A stretch of DNA of 64,000 bases from an uncultured Clostridia bacterium (GTDB taxonomy: Bacteria > Bacillota > Clostridia > Christensenellales > Borkfalkiaceae). Below the pieces are notes generated by a model that saw only the letters and a program-made list of their open reading frames with translations, did no database searches and had not been told where the DNA came from. Location: contig CAKQRE010000022.1 in the NCBI GenBank assembly GCA_934271265.1, positions 15,100-79,099 of the forward strand. Reading direction: 5' to 3'. This document shows, one piece after another, positions 24,720-34,393 of this stretch; the first letter of the stretch is position 1, and every line of letters starts with the position of its first letter. Made by a program: the position numbers and the translations under genes.

Positions 24720-27068
24720 TCAGAGTTTTATCATAACGGTCATATCGCCCGAGATCAACGCTTTATCGATCGAAACCGACCGTCCGTCGTCCGATATCGG
24801 AAGCGGTTTGCCGTTTGCTTCGGCGGAAACGATCTTCGCGCCGTAACCGACGTATTCGATCGTCAGTTTGTGACCGCAAAACGGCGTGGTGATTGCGGCG
24901 TTTGCGTATTCTTTCGGCACGCACGGCGTTATAACGATATGATCCGGCGTGAAATTAAGACCGAACGTCCACGAATAGATCGCACGCTCTATCATGGCGA
25001 CGCTGCCCGTAAGAAACGAGAAACCCGTTCTTCCGTAAAACGACGACACCAGGTGATAACAGTTCGTGATCGCATACGGCGCGGAGCACGTTTTATCGGG
25101 CGCATGCTTATCCGCGTAAAGCGGCAATGCGTAACCGAGCACGTCCGCTATTTCTTCGTATCTGCCCGCCTTTGCAAGCGCTCTTATCAAAAAGCATTGC
25201 GAGCCGTGATTGTACACGCTTCCGTTCTCGGCAAAGTAAGGCTGAAAATCGCCCGTACCCATTTTGCCGATCCCGTCTATCGTTTTCCCGCCGAGCGGTT
25301 CGGAAAAAAGCTTGTATCCGTCGGAAGTCTTAAGCTTCGCGATCTCATTGAAAATTTCGTTTTCTTTGCCGCGAGCCACTCCGCTTATCACCGCATAAGC
25401 GTTGGTCGGAACGTACACTCTTTCCACACCGTCCTCATCCTTTCCGGAGAACAGCCAGGTATCGTTATCCGTATACACCGCGTTATAAAACCTACCGTTG
25501 AAAGCACAGCCGTTTATTGCGTTTTTCAACTTATAGCCCGCTTTCTCGTATTTTTCTACGTCTTTCGTCCGCCCGATCTTTTTCAGTATTTCGGTCAGAT
25601 AGCCGATGCACATCACAAGCTGGCAAGAGACCATCACGCTTTCGCCCCTGCCCTTTTTACCGACCCCGCTCAGGCAATCGAGCCAGTCTCCGCCACGCAT
25701 TTTTACAAGCCCGTGAATCCCCAAGGCATCGTCGGACAAAAGGTAATCGATCCCCTTTTTAAGGTGCGTCAGCCCGCTTTCCCGCGTGTCGCTGTCGAAA
25801 TATGCGTATTCTTTTTCCAGAACGGGATAATCGTCGGTATAAGCAAGATAATCGTAAACGTATTCGGTGAAAAAACACGCCGAATCGACGAACTCCCTCA
25901 GATCGAACTTCGTTCCGTTGCCGAACGGGACCTGACGAGGATACCAGCCGTCGCTGCGCTGCCCGGAGAAAATCTTTTCGATCACCTCTTTGCACATTTT
26001 TCCGTCGTAACAAAGCATGCCTTCAAAATCGTTCGCCGCGTCTCGTACGCCGCGCATACCCGTCGGCCACCCGCGATCGAGCGAGGATACCCAGTACATT
26101 TCGAGGGGCAGAAAACCGTTTACGAATTTATCGAAATCGGTATCGCCCGTTCTCACCGTTCTCACCGAGAATAACTTATCGTATTTTTTGCGGAGTTTTT
26201 CCTCTTCCGTTTTTTGCGCCCGCATATCGAAGTATTTTTCGGATCTTTCAATATCTTCGTCGATTTTTTCGTCGTTATCGGTTACGGCAAACACCTGCGT
26301 AAACGAATGGCTTTCGCCGCCGCCGAGCGATATCTTTTCCAAAGACGAAACGCATTGTTTGAACGCATAAAGCACGTCTTCGGTTTTTTCGCCTATCCTG
26401 TCCGGAATAACGCTGAAATTTTTGGTCGCGGTCATAAGTCTTTCAAGGCTTAATTCTCTGCTTTCCGACTCGTCGCTTGCTACGATCGTCAGATATCTTC
26501 TTTCTTCCTTTTTGCCCGCAACGCTGTATTTCGTGGTCAGAAACGCGTTTTTATCTTTCAGATATTCCGTTCTCGTGTACCACTCCGGCTTGTCCCACGG
26601 AGCCGTCAATAACTCGTTAAGATAGGGAAACGCACATTTCAGAATGGAATATTCTTTGGTTTCCTTCCCGGTATTTCTTACGGTCACGTTCATCGCAAAC
26701 CGTTTGCCCTTTTCGGCAACAAACACTTCCGTTGTCACCTCGGTACTTCCGAAAGTGAGCCTATAGGTCGATTTTTCCGGTAAAAAGTCGATCGTCAGCT
26801 CATCTGCGCGAAGCACGTCGAAATTATTGAACACCTTTTCACCGTCCGAAAAATACACCTTAACGGGCGATCCGACTTCGCGTTCTTCGCGCTTGAAGAC
26901 CGCCTCGCCTACGGGGGGATCGATCTGCGCCGTTACGATGCCGTACTGATCGACCTTAACCAATACTTCGTCGTTCTTATAAATATACTCGTAATTGCCG
27001 GCGTCCGGTAACTTTACGATCCTGTACCCGCCCGGTCTCTTACTGAATTCTCCGTAAATTTCGCTCAT
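24720..27068 (-). CDS. GH94-type glycoside phosphorylase (cellobiose/chitobiose phosphorylase-like)
   Basis: A 782-residue cytoplasmic enzyme, near the usual GH94 length. The N-terminal 290 residues are the beta-sandwich domain; the helical barrel follows with GWPTGMRGVRDAANDFEGM (about 333-351) and KMRGGDWLDCLSGVGKKGRGES (456-476). D461 in GDWLD corresponds to the GH94 general acid (usually GDWND). GH94 enzymes cleave beta-linked disaccharides with phosphate, giving a sugar 1-phosphate. With NagA and NagB just upstream, diacetylchitobiose or another amino-sugar disaccharide is a reasonable guess, but cellobiose-type or laminaribiose substrates are not excluded. It is the last gene of the locus. 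Confidence 0.82.
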   Translation of the reverse strand: MSEIYGEFSKRPGGYRIVKLPDAGNYEYIYKNDEVLVKVDQYGIVTAQIDPPVGEAVFKREEREVGSPVKVYFSDGEKVFNNFDVLRADELTIDFLPEKSTYRLTFGSTEVTTEVFVAEKGKRFAMNVTVRNTGKETKEYSILKCAFPYLNELLTAPWDKPEWYTRTEYLKDKNAFLTTKYSVAGKKEERRYLTIVASDESESRELSLERLMTATKNFSVIPDRIGEKTEDVLYAFKQCVSSLEKISLGGGESHSFTQVFAVTDNDEKIDEDIERSEKYFDMRAQKTEEEKLRKKYDKLFSVRTVRTGDTDFDKFVNGFLPLEMYWVSSLDRGWPTGMRGVRDAANDFEGMLCYDGKMCKEVIEKIFSGQRSDGWYPRQVPFGNGTKFDLREFVDSACFFTEYVYDYLAYTDDYPVLEKEYAYFDSDTRESGLTHLKKGIDYLLSDDALGIHGLVKMRGGDWLDCLSGVGKKGRGESVMVSCQLVMCIGYLTEILKKIGRTKDVEKYEKAGYKLKNAINGCAFNGRFYNAVYTDNDTWLFSGKDEDGVERVYVPTNAYAVISGVARGKENEIFNEIAKLKTSDGYKLFSEPLGGKTIDGIGKMGTGDFQPYFAENGSVYNHGSQCFLIRALAKAGRYEEIADVLGYALPLYADKHAPDKTCSAPYAITNCYHLVSSFYGRTGFSFLTGSVAMIERAIYSWTFGLNFTPDHIVITPCVPKEYANAAITTPFCGHKLTIEYVGYGAKIVSAEANGKPLPISDDGRSVSIDKALISGDMTVMIKL

Positions 27069-27106
27069 GAAGCCGCCTTCCTTTTATTTATTTTCAGACG
27101 ATCGCG

Positions 27107-28180
27107 TCAGAATTCGACCGACAACGGGTTTTCGGCATGAAGCGTTTCTATTACGTTAATAACCATCGCGGCGTTTTCCAACGACAGACCGAGTTCTGCG
27201 TTTTCCGTCAGAACGCGATAGACGTTTTCATAGACCGCAGCCGATCCGAGATCGAACGCCGTTCCCTCGTAATCGCCGGACTCTTCATGCATGATCAGTT
27301 TTTCGGAGCAATAAAGCGGGTTTCCGTTCTCATCCTCGAGAAAATGTTCCCGAACGGGTTGCCCCGGGTTTTCCCCGTCGACAACGTATTTAAGATCGTA
27401 ATGCCCCTGCGTGCTTTTGAGCGTTCCTTTCGAACCCTGAATTTTAAGACAATAATTACTGAAAGCGTCGGTAGAATTAATTTCGATATCGACAAGCGGC
27501 TTATCGGGTGCGGTCAAAAGAATTTTCACGTAGTCCTCGGCATCTCCGCTTGTTAAAGCCCTGTCTGCTCTTGAATAAACGACTTTTGTATTTTTATCGA
27601 AATCAAGGAAACCGAGCCCCATGGCGATCGGATGGGGCCCCGTATTGTATGCGCTTCCGCCCATATATTTCTGAAGGGTCTGCCAGTCCCATCTTCTCGA
27701 GAAAGAATTATAACGGATGCTCACCTGCTTTACGCTTCCGAGAACACCGTCGTTTATCAGTTTCCGAGCGTGCAAATAAAAAGGTGCGGGTTGGGTGTTA
27801 TGGAAAACGGCAAGAACGACGCCCTTTTCCTTTGCCAGTTTTATCAACGTTTCGCATTCATACGTATTTCTCGCAAACGGCTTTTCGGTCAGAACGTTGA
27901 ATCCGTGTTCGATAAGATCTTTCGTGATATCGAAATGCATCTGAGAATAAGATGTGTTCACCACGAGATCGATGTCTTTTACGTCGAACAAGTCGCGATA
28001 GTCCGAAAAAGTTTTACAGCCAGGATAAAGCGTTTCCTCCGCTTGTCTGCGACGGCGTTCGTCGAAATCGACCACGTATCCGACGTCAAAATAAAGGTTT
28101 CGTTCCGAACGGCAATATGCGCCGTGAATGTCCCTTCCGCTTCTGCCCTGTCCGATGATCGCAAGTTTCAGTTTCTTCAT
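27107..28180 (-). CDS. Gfo/Idh/MocA-family oxidoreductase
   Basis: A 357-residue NAD(P)-dependent sugar dehydrogenase-like protein. The Rossmann start LAIIGQGRSGRDIHG carries the nucleotide-binding glycines, and TEKPFARNTYE carries the EKP motif with the catalytic lysine. The segment GGSAYNTGPHPIAMGLGFL contains the His-containing active-site loop of the C-domain. A GGGGAG site precedes the ATG. It lies between nagA and the GH94 gene, so it probably oxidises or epimerises a monosaccharide released from the imported glycan. One of three such paralogues in the locus. Confidence 0.85.
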   Translation of the reverse strand: MKKLKLAIIGQGRSGRDIHGAYCRSERNLYFDVGYVVDFDERRRRQAEETLYPGCKTFSDYRDLFDVKDIDLVVNTSYSQMHFDITKDLIEHGFNVLTEKPFARNTYECETLIKLAKEKGVVLAVFHNTQPAPFYLHARKLINDGVLGSVKQVSIRYNSFSRRWDWQTLQKYMGGSAYNTGPHPIAMGLGFLDFDKNTKVVYSRADRALTSGDAEDYVKILLTAPDKPLVDIEINSTDAFSNYCLKIQGSKGTLKSTQGHYDLKYVVDGENPGQPVREHFLEDENGNPLYCSEKLIMHEESGDYEGTAFDLGSAAVYENVYRVLTENAELGLSLENAAMVINVIETLHAENPLSVEF

Positions 28181-28204
28181 GATAATTCGTCTCCCCGATT
28201 TATG

Positions 28205-29359
28205 TTATCCGATTTTTTGTCCGTTTACCAACGTCATTTCGACACTGATATCGTCGTCGAACACAACGATATCGGCTCGTTTTCCCTTTTCTATCCTGCC
28301 CGCATTGATCTTCGCGATTTTCGCAGGCGTTTCCGTGATCATTTTAACGGCGGTTGCCATATCGTAACCGCATTCTTTCGTCATTACCTTAACAAGCCGG
28401 TCTGCCGTGGCAATACTGCCCGCAAATGCCGAACGATCCTTCAGCTTGCAAACGCCGTCCTCCACGATAAATTCGGTCCCGCTCATTACGCCTTCCTTTA
28501 TATCCGTTCCCGCTATCGCTAAGCTATCGGTACAAAGCAAGGTTTTGTCCGCGCCCTTGATTTTTACGATCATTTTTATAAGCTTGGGCGGCAGATGCTT
28601 TCCGTCCGCTATTATTTCGGCGCAGAGTTCGTCTCTTAAAAACGTACTCTCTATTACGCCTAAACTTCTGAAACCGTGGTCGCGCGTTACGGTGGACGTA
28701 CAGGAATACAAATGCGTTACGAGATCGCAACCGTTTTCGATCGCAATTTTCATATCTTCGTATTTGGCGTCGGTATGCCCCGCGGAGGCAATGATGCCGT
28801 GTTCCGTTATATATTTGCAGAATTCGCCGTTCTCGTCGTTCTCGGGCGCATATGTCCAGCGGGCGATCGAATCGCCATATTCTTCGATAATCGACTTATA
28901 CGCTTCTTTTTGCGGCGAAGTTATGAATTTCGGGCACTGCGCGCCGCACTGTTTTGCGGAAAGATAAGGTCCTTCTAAATGCGCGCCGATTACGTTGTTT
29001 TTTGCTTTGTTTTTTCTCTTGACCGTAGCTATTTTCGCTACGGCTTCTCTCATCGTACCGAACGCGCCTGCCGTAACCGTAGGCATAATGCTCGTCGTGC
29101 CGTGCTTCAAGTGAAAATCGCACGCCTTTATTACGTCTTCTTCCGTACAGTTTATAAACGGATGACCGCCCGCGCCGTGCGTGTGCAGATCGATAAACCC
29201 GGGCGAAACGTATCTGTCCGTGCAATCATAACGTTCACAAATCGTTACGTCTGCCCTATGTTTTTCAAAAAAACCGTCTATAAGCCCGTTATCGATATAT
29301 ACGTACCCCGATTTCAAACCGTTCGGGGTTATTATTCTGTTGCTTTTGATTTCGATCAT
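28205..29359 (-). CDS. nagA: N-acetylglucosamine-6-phosphate deacetylase
   Basis: A 384-residue amidohydrolase of the NagA family, converting GlcNAc-6-phosphate to glucosamine-6-phosphate in the cytoplasm. Metal-site signatures are visible in order: DLHTHGAGGHPF near residue 58, AHLEGPYLSAKQCGAQ near 128, SAGHTDA near 200 and LCTDSLAIAGT with the catalytic aspartate near 278. It overlaps nagB by four bases (ATGA), giving the classic NagB-NagA pair. No GlcNAc kinase or PTS gene is in the window, so the source of the 6-phosphate must lie elsewhere. It also contains one in-frame copy of the TCGACTTATA motif at 28885-28900. Confidence 0.93.
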   Translation of the reverse strand: MIEIKSNRIITPNGLKSGYVYIDNGLIDGFFEKHRADVTICERYDCTDRYVSPGFIDLHTHGAGGHPFINCTEEDVIKACDFHLKHGTTSIMPTVTAGAFGTMREAVAKIATVKRKNKAKNNVIGAHLEGPYLSAKQCGAQCPKFITSPQKEAYKSIIEEYGDSIARWTYAPENDENGEFCKYITEHGIIASAGHTDAKYEDMKIAIENGCDLVTHLYSCTSTVTRDHGFRSLGVIESTFLRDELCAEIIADGKHLPPKLIKMIVKIKGADKTLLCTDSLAIAGTDIKEGVMSGTEFIVEDGVCKLKDRSAFAGSIATADRLVKVMTKECGYDMATAVKMITETPAKIAKINAGRIEKGKRADIVVFDDDISVEMTLVNGQKIG

Positions 29360-30114
29360 AACAGTGTCGAACTCTTATCGTCGAGATATAATTTCGCGTT
29401 ATCCCTCGTTCTTAAGATACTTGCGGGACAATGCTCGTCTATATTGCCGTTTATCGTTTCGTAAACCGCTTTCGCCTTTGTTGCCGCAGGAACGATACAA
29501 TAGAGCCACGGAGCGGCAACGAGCGTGGGGACGGTCAAGGTCATTGCGTGGGTCGGCACTTCGTCGATCGTCTTAAAGCACCCGTCGTTTACCTGTTGGT
29601 TGCGGCAAATTTCATCGAGCTTAACGGGTTTAACCACCTTTTTATCGTTAAAATCGGAAACGCCCGGATCGTTGAACGCGATATGCCCGTTTTCGCCGAT
29701 CCCCATCACCACAATATCGGCAGGGTTGGCTTTTAACAGTTTTCCGTATCTCTCTGCTTCTTTTTCGGGATCGGTCGCCGTGATATCGATATAATTGACG
29801 CTTTTGAACGGAACAAGCCCGAAAATATGCGCTTTCAAAAAGTTTCCGAAACCTTGCGGAGCGTTTTTATCAAGACCGATATACTCGTCCATGTGATAGG
29901 CGTTCACCCTGTTCCACGCTATGGTTTTATCTTCGACCAACGCTTTTAATACGTCGTTTTGCGAGGGAGCGGCGGCAAAAATCATATTGATTTCCCGCTT
30001 TTCGGAAAGCAATTCTTTGATCTTAGCCGAAATATCTTTCGCCGCGGCTTCGCCCATAAGCGTTCTGTTTTCAAAAATTTCTACCTGTAATTTATCTTTT
30101 ATAAACGTTTTCAT
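29356..30114 (-). CDS. nagB: Glucosamine-6-phosphate deaminase
   Basis: A 252-residue NagB that turns glucosamine-6-phosphate into fructose-6-phosphate and ammonia. Family signatures: FAAAPSQNDVLKAL near the phosphate-binding loop, NAYHMDEYIGL with the catalytic aspartate, and MGIGENGHIAFNDPG. Length matches the family. It overlaps both neighbours by four bases (TIM-barrel gene upstream, nagA downstream), so translation of the trio is probably coupled. Its own ribosome binding site is weak, consistent with that. Confidence 0.94.
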   Translation of the reverse strand: MKTFIKDKLQVEIFENRTLMGEAAAKDISAKIKELLSEKREINMIFAAAPSQNDVLKALVEDKTIAWNRVNAYHMDEYIGLDKNAPQGFGNFLKAHIFGLVPFKSVNYIDITATDPEKEAERYGKLLKANPADIVVMGIGENGHIAFNDPGVSDFNDKKVVKPVKLDEICRNQQVNDGCFKTIDEVPTHAMTLTVPTLVAAPWLYCIVPAATKAKAVYETINGNIDEHCPASILRTRDNAKLYLDDKSSTLL

Positions 30115-30944
30115 AATAAGCTTTTCAATTTTTCTACCGCATCCGTAAACGCCGCTTTTTGATCGTCGTATTTATAAGGGTTATCGAAGCTCTTACCGAC
30201 AAGCGCGTTAAGCCCCGAAAAAGTCTGCAAATGCGGCTCTAAGGTAATAAACGTATCTCTTCCGCCGTTTAATTTATAATCGTCGAGAATTTCTTTTATC
30301 TTAGCTTCGCCCTTACCCGCGGGAACGATCGCGCCCGCATATAAAGAGTCTTTTATATGGAAATACTCTATATGTTCAAGCAAAAGTTTATACGCAGAAA
30401 GAGGTTCATAGCCGTCTAAAACGAAATTGCCCATATCGAAAACGCATTTTATTTTGCCGCCGAAATATTCGGCTATTTCAAGGCATTTCTCGGGGCTTTC
30501 GCCATAGATCAGCGCTTCGTTTTCGTGGCATAAGGTAAGCCCCGTACCGTCGGACAAACCGACGAGTTTTTCAAGTCCGGAGAATATTTTGCTTTTATCG
30601 AACGGCGTTTCTTTCGAATAAAACGAGAATATCCTCACGTTCTTCGCACCGAGAATATTCGCCGTTTCGTAAACCCTTTTCGCCGTTTCGTAGTGTCCGT
30701 TCAAATCGCCGTTTATATCGACTTTTCCGAGCGGCGAACCGATCGACGAAACCTTGATCCCGTGATCGTCGAGTATTTTTTTTACTTCTTTTACTTCGCT
30801 TTTAGTCAAAACGGAAACGTTTTTGCCGTTCACGCCGCGAAGTTCGATACACCCTATCCCGAAATCGTTTAAAGCCTTGCACTGCGCCTTGAAATCGTCG
30901 GCGTATTCGTCCGCAAAAGCGGATAAGATCAGTTTGTTTTTCAT
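30111..30944 (-). CDS. Sugar phosphate isomerase/epimerase-like TIM barrel
   Basis: A 277-residue protein of the xylose isomerase-like TIM-barrel superfamily (AP endonuclease 2 type). Visible segments: CIELRGVNGKNV after the first strand, VRIFSFYSKETPFD, LCHENEALIYGES, CVFDMGNFVLDGYEP, YFHIKDSLYAGAIVPAGKGE and FITLEPHLQTF. The E, D, H and E residues in these strands match the metal-binding site of the superfamily. It is two bases after one Gfo/Idh/MocA gene and overlaps nagB. Together with the oxidoreductases it probably handles an uncommon hexose or keto-sugar. Confidence 0.82.
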   Translation of the reverse strand: MKNKLILSAFADEYADDFKAQCKALNDFGIGCIELRGVNGKNVSVLTKSEVKEVKKILDDHGIKVSSIGSPLGKVDINGDLNGHYETAKRVYETANILGAKNVRIFSFYSKETPFDKSKIFSGLEKLVGLSDGTGLTLCHENEALIYGESPEKCLEIAEYFGGKIKCVFDMGNFVLDGYEPLSAYKLLLEHIEYFHIKDSLYAGAIVPAGKGEAKIKEILDDYKLNGGRDTFITLEPHLQTFSGLNALVGKSFDNPYKYDDQKAAFTDAVEKLKSLL

Positions 30945-30946
30945 TT

Positions 30947-31822
30947 TTATAACTCAAACTTATTGACTTTTTCTTCTTTTCCGCTGTCCAGAGATCTTTG
31001 GATCGCGTTCAGCACGAAAACCGGAGCAATGAAATCTTCGTAGGAAAGGCGTTGCTTTTCCCCGTGCAACAAACCGTAAAACCCGGCAAATTCGACGCGG
31101 AAACAGGGATTTGATCCGTTTATCGGCAATTTTTCGCCGTGAACGCCGTTTTCGGCAATGCGCATTGCATAATAGAAATTGTTTTTGTCAACGTATAAAC
31201 CTGTCACGTCGTAATCCCGATATCTGAACACGACGGTGATTTTTTCGGCGTTTTTATACGCTTTCACCCTCTCCGGATAAAATCCGAAAACGGTAGACAT
31301 AATACCGACGAGATGTTCGGAATAGAAAAAGAAATCGCCGTAATCGTTTTTAAGATTCACGGGACACCGAATAAACCCCGAAAGAGTTTTTCCGTCTTTT
31401 TTTTCGGCGTGTTCGGCTTTCAGCGTCCGAACGCGTTCGTCGTGAACGCACGACGAACCGCCCGTAAGTTTAACGCCCGCCGCCTTACATTCGCGCGCAA
31501 GTTTCAAGGCCTCGTTTTCGCTTACGGTTATCGGCTTATCGATAAACATGGGCACGCCCGATTTTATGTACGGCGCGGCATATTTATAATGGTTTGCGCC
31601 GTGCCGCGCAGTAACGATAACGCCGTCGACTTTGCCAACTGCCTCATCGTAAGCGCTCATCGCCCTGACGCCGTATTTTTCGACAAGAGTCTCGACTGCG
31701 GCTTTGTCGTCGCTGTAAACGCCGGAAACCTCGACGTCGGAAAAATCCGCGTCATTTTTGATAAAGCCGAGAAACGTATCGGCATGGGAGTTTTCACACC
31801 CCAGAATAACCACTCTTTTCAT
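30947..31822 (-). CDS. Gfo/Idh/MocA-family oxidoreductase (short)
   Basis: A 291-residue member, shorter than the usual 330-380. The Rossmann part begins VVILGCENSHADTFLGFIK, an unusual first loop with GCENSH in place of GxGxxG, and the catalytic lysine is in IDKPITVSENE. The C-terminal half is reduced. The GCENSHADTF type of start occurs in a subgroup often found in sugar catabolic clusters. Spacing to the TIM-barrel gene is two bases. Substrate not evident. Confidence 0.8.
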   Translation of the reverse strand: MKRVVILGCENSHADTFLGFIKNDADFSDVEVSGVYSDDKAAVETLVEKYGVRAMSAYDEAVGKVDGVIVTARHGANHYKYAAPYIKSGVPMFIDKPITVSENEALKLARECKAAGVKLTGGSSCVHDERVRTLKAEHAEKKDGKTLSGFIRCPVNLKNDYGDFFFYSEHLVGIMSTVFGFYPERVKAYKNAEKITVVFRYRDYDVTGLYVDKNNFYYAMRIAENGVHGEKLPINGSNPCFRVEFAGFYGLLHGEKQRLSYEDFIAPVFVLNAIQRSLDSGKEEKVNKFEL

Positions 31823-31887
31823 ATTCGGAAACCTTTTTTAGTCAGTATTTATCGTCAGGCTTACGCCTGTTATTTCACCGTCCGGTA

Positions 31888-32868
31888 TTATATGCTCGTC
31901 TCTTTGCCGCCTGACTCGTACATCTTAAGGATCAGTTTCACGGTCCTGGAGGCTTCGTTGAAACCGATCGGAAATTTTCTGCCGCTAAGCAGGCAATCAT
32001 AAAATTCTTCGATCAGTTTGCCGTGCCCGACGCCCCATTCCTCTTTGCCGAATAAAGGCGCCCCGTCCGATTTCGTGACGAATTTCCCGTTTATTATGAG
32101 ATTATCGCCCGAAAGTTCCGCCATGTCGGTCTTTGACTGAAACATGAGAACGATCGGAAAACAACTTGCCGCCGAATTTGTCGCGTTTATGATAAAATTA
32201 CCGCCGTTTTTCAGTTTAAAGCAACCGTAGGCGGTATCCTCGACATCGATAACGTTTTTCAGCGAATTGTTGGAACAATGCGCGATAACGCTTTTCGGCA
32301 TGCCGCAAAACCATTGCAGAAGGTCAAGCGTATGTATCGCCTGATTGATCATTACGCCGCCGCCTTCGTATTGCTTTTTCCCTCGCCAGGTCGCCGAGGC
32401 GTAATACGCCGCGTCTCTTTTCCATACAAGATCGGCAGTCGCGGCAACGATCTCTTTATCCTTAAAAAACTCTTTAAGGTATCGTACGGAAGAATTATAG
32501 CGGTTCTGAAAACACACTCCGAGCGTTGCCGCAGAATTCCGGACCGCTTTTTCGATCGCGCCAAGCTGCCCGAAATCGACGGCGAGCGGTTTTTCGCTGA
32601 GTACGTGTATCCCCGCGGCGAGAGCCTTGCAGATTATTTCCGCGTGCAGATAATGCGGCGTGCAGACGTGAACGACGTCGACTTTACCGCTCGAAATAAG
32701 TTCGTTATAGTCGACGTACTCTTCGGCGCCGAGGTCGAAATCCGCGTTGACCTTTTTACATTTTTCTCTATCGACGTCGCAGATCGCCGTAATTTTATGC
32801 CCGCAACCGAGAATCGCTCTCAGATGCAACGGAGAGATCGCTCCGAGCCCTATAATACCTGCTCTCAT
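31888..32868 (-). CDS. Gfo/Idh/MocA-family oxidoreductase
   Basis: A 326-residue NAD(P)-dependent oxidoreductase with IIGLGAISPLHLRAI at the Rossmann fold and LSEKPLAVDFGQL with the catalytic lysine. GGGVMINQAIHTLDLLQWFCG holds the conserved His/Asp pair of the C-domain. AAGGATAAAT precedes the ATG. It sits between the GH1 gene and the shorter paralogue. Three different paralogues within 6 kb suggest sequential redox steps such as oxidation to a 3-keto sugar and later reduction; that is inference. Confidence 0.87.
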   Translation of the reverse strand: MRAGIIGLGAISPLHLRAILGCGHKITAICDVDREKCKKVNADFDLGAEEYVDYNELISSGKVDVVHVCTPHYLHAEIICKALAAGIHVLSEKPLAVDFGQLGAIEKAVRNSAATLGVCFQNRYNSSVRYLKEFFKDKEIVAATADLVWKRDAAYYASATWRGKKQYEGGGVMINQAIHTLDLLQWFCGMPKSVIAHCSNNSLKNVIDVEDTAYGCFKLKNGGNFIINATNSAASCFPIVLMFQSKTDMAELSGDNLIINGKFVTKSDGAPLFGKEEWGVGHGKLIEEFYDCLLSGRKFPIGFNEASRTVKLILKMYESGGKETSI

Positions 32869-32927
32869 ATTTATCCTTACATTTTTTATTTGTCGCGCAA
32901 AGGCAAAAAGGTCTGTCTGCCGGAAAA

Positions 32928-34268
32928 TCAGTCGTTTGAAAGATCTTCGCCGTTTGTTCCGATCACTTTTTTATACCAGTACGCGCTTTTTTTGGGAATA
33001 CGCTCCAGAGTTTCGTAGTCTACGTAAACAAGTCCGAATCGTTTCGTATATCCGAGAGACCACTCGAAATTATCGGTAAACGACCAGTAAAAATAGCCCT
33101 TTACCGGATATTTTTCCGCCATTTTTTTGATTCTTTCGATATGCCGTCTTATATAATCGATCCGCATGTCGTCGGGAACGGTTCCGTCAAGCGTTTTCCA
33201 CTCGGACAGCGCAACGCCGTTTTCGGACAGAATTATCGGCATTTTGTACCTGTTATAATAATATTCGATAAGATAATCGACCGCTTCCGGCGTAACAGCC
33301 CAGTTCATTGCGGTAAAATCGTCCGTCGGACAAACGGCTTTTCTTTTGATGCCGTCTGCGGTTTTTTCGATATAAAACCCCCTGTAAAAATTGGCGCAGA
33401 AGAAATCGAGATCGCTCCTGATCGTCTTCATATCCCCTTCCGACGGATCGTAATCGTATTCTTTAAACCATTTTTTATACTCGTCGGTAAACTCGCCTTT
33501 TATAAGCGCGTCGGTAAAAAAGCATCCGTCCCAAAAATCTCCGCTCGGAGAAAAATTGTATTTTAACGCAAGCTCTTTGTCTTCCTCTCCGATCGGCATC
33601 AGAGGGGTGAAACACGGCGCGACGCCGATGTTAAGTTTGTGTTTCGCGGTTTTTCGCATAGCCTTTTCCGCTTTTCCCATACACAGAAGAAGATTGTGGG
33701 CAACGGTAAAAGTTTCCTTTCTGGAAAGTTGCAGAAAGGGTGCGTGATTGCCCGAAAAATGCCCTTCCTCGACGATGCACTGAGGCTCGTTCATGATGAT
33801 ATAGTTGCTGACTTTTTCGCCGAGTATCTCAACGATCTTTGCCGCGAAATCCGCGAACCGATCGCTTATTTCGGGGTTGAGATACCCGCCTTTTTCGTAA
33901 AGTTTACGAGGTAGATCCCAGTGAAACAGGGTGACCCACGGCGTGATACCGGCAGCGATCAGTTCGTTTGTCAGATCCCGATAGAATTTTGCCCCTTGCG
34001 GGTTTATATCGCCCGCACCGTCCGGGATCACTCTCGACCAGCTGATCGAAAAACGATAATCTTTGATGCCGAGTTTTTTCAGAAGGGCAACGTCCTCTTT
34101 ATATCGATGGTAATGATCGCAGGCGATTTTTCCGTTCATATCGCCAACGACCCTGCCTGCGGTAAACTTACTGTCCCAGACGCTTTCGCCCCTGCCGTCT
34201 TCTTTTTCCGCGCCCTCGATCTGATAGGCGGAACAAGAAACGCCCCATATAAAATTTTTATCCAACAT
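32928..34268 (-). CDS. GH1 beta-glucosidase-like enzyme
   Basis: A 446-residue cytoplasmic family 1 glycosidase at normal length. N-terminal FIWGVSCSAYQIEGA and DHYHRYKEDVALLKKLGIK are diagnostic. Acid/base E161 is in YIIMNEPQC and nucleophile E349 in ILSENG. FHWDLPRKLYEKGGYLN and SWSRVIPDG also match. No phospho-beta-glucosidase-specific feature stands out, so an unphosphorylated beta-glucoside from the ABC importer is likely. GGGAG precedes the ATG. It follows the GH2 gene by 125 bases. Confidence 0.93.
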   Translation of the reverse strand: MLDKNFIWGVSCSAYQIEGAEKEDGRGESVWDSKFTAGRVVGDMNGKIACDHYHRYKEDVALLKKLGIKDYRFSISWSRVIPDGAGDINPQGAKFYRDLTNELIAAGITPWVTLFHWDLPRKLYEKGGYLNPEISDRFADFAAKIVEILGEKVSNYIIMNEPQCIVEEGHFSGNHAPFLQLSRKETFTVAHNLLLCMGKAEKAMRKTAKHKLNIGVAPCFTPLMPIGEEDKELALKYNFSPSGDFWDGCFFTDALIKGEFTDEYKKWFKEYDYDPSEGDMKTIRSDLDFFCANFYRGFYIEKTADGIKRKAVCPTDDFTAMNWAVTPEAVDYLIEYYYNRYKMPIILSENGVALSEWKTLDGTVPDDMRIDYIRRHIERIKKMAEKYPVKGYFYWSFTDNFEWSLGYTKRFGLVYVDYETLERIPKKSAYWYKKVIGTNGEDLSND

Positions 34269-34393
34269 ATTCTTCTCCCTGTCGGAACGTTATAAACAAA
34301 CGGATGTAAACCGTACCCGCCGAACGCTCCGCAACGACGATATTGCGTTCCTTACGGCATTTCGCCGAGAAAGCCGTCTTGCTTTACGCCCGA

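Noticed and set aside
25524..25534. A further copy of the TCGACTTATA motif (TTCAACTTATA in the GH94 gene)
   Set aside because: It lacks the central CG step and the upstream context, so I left it out of the count.
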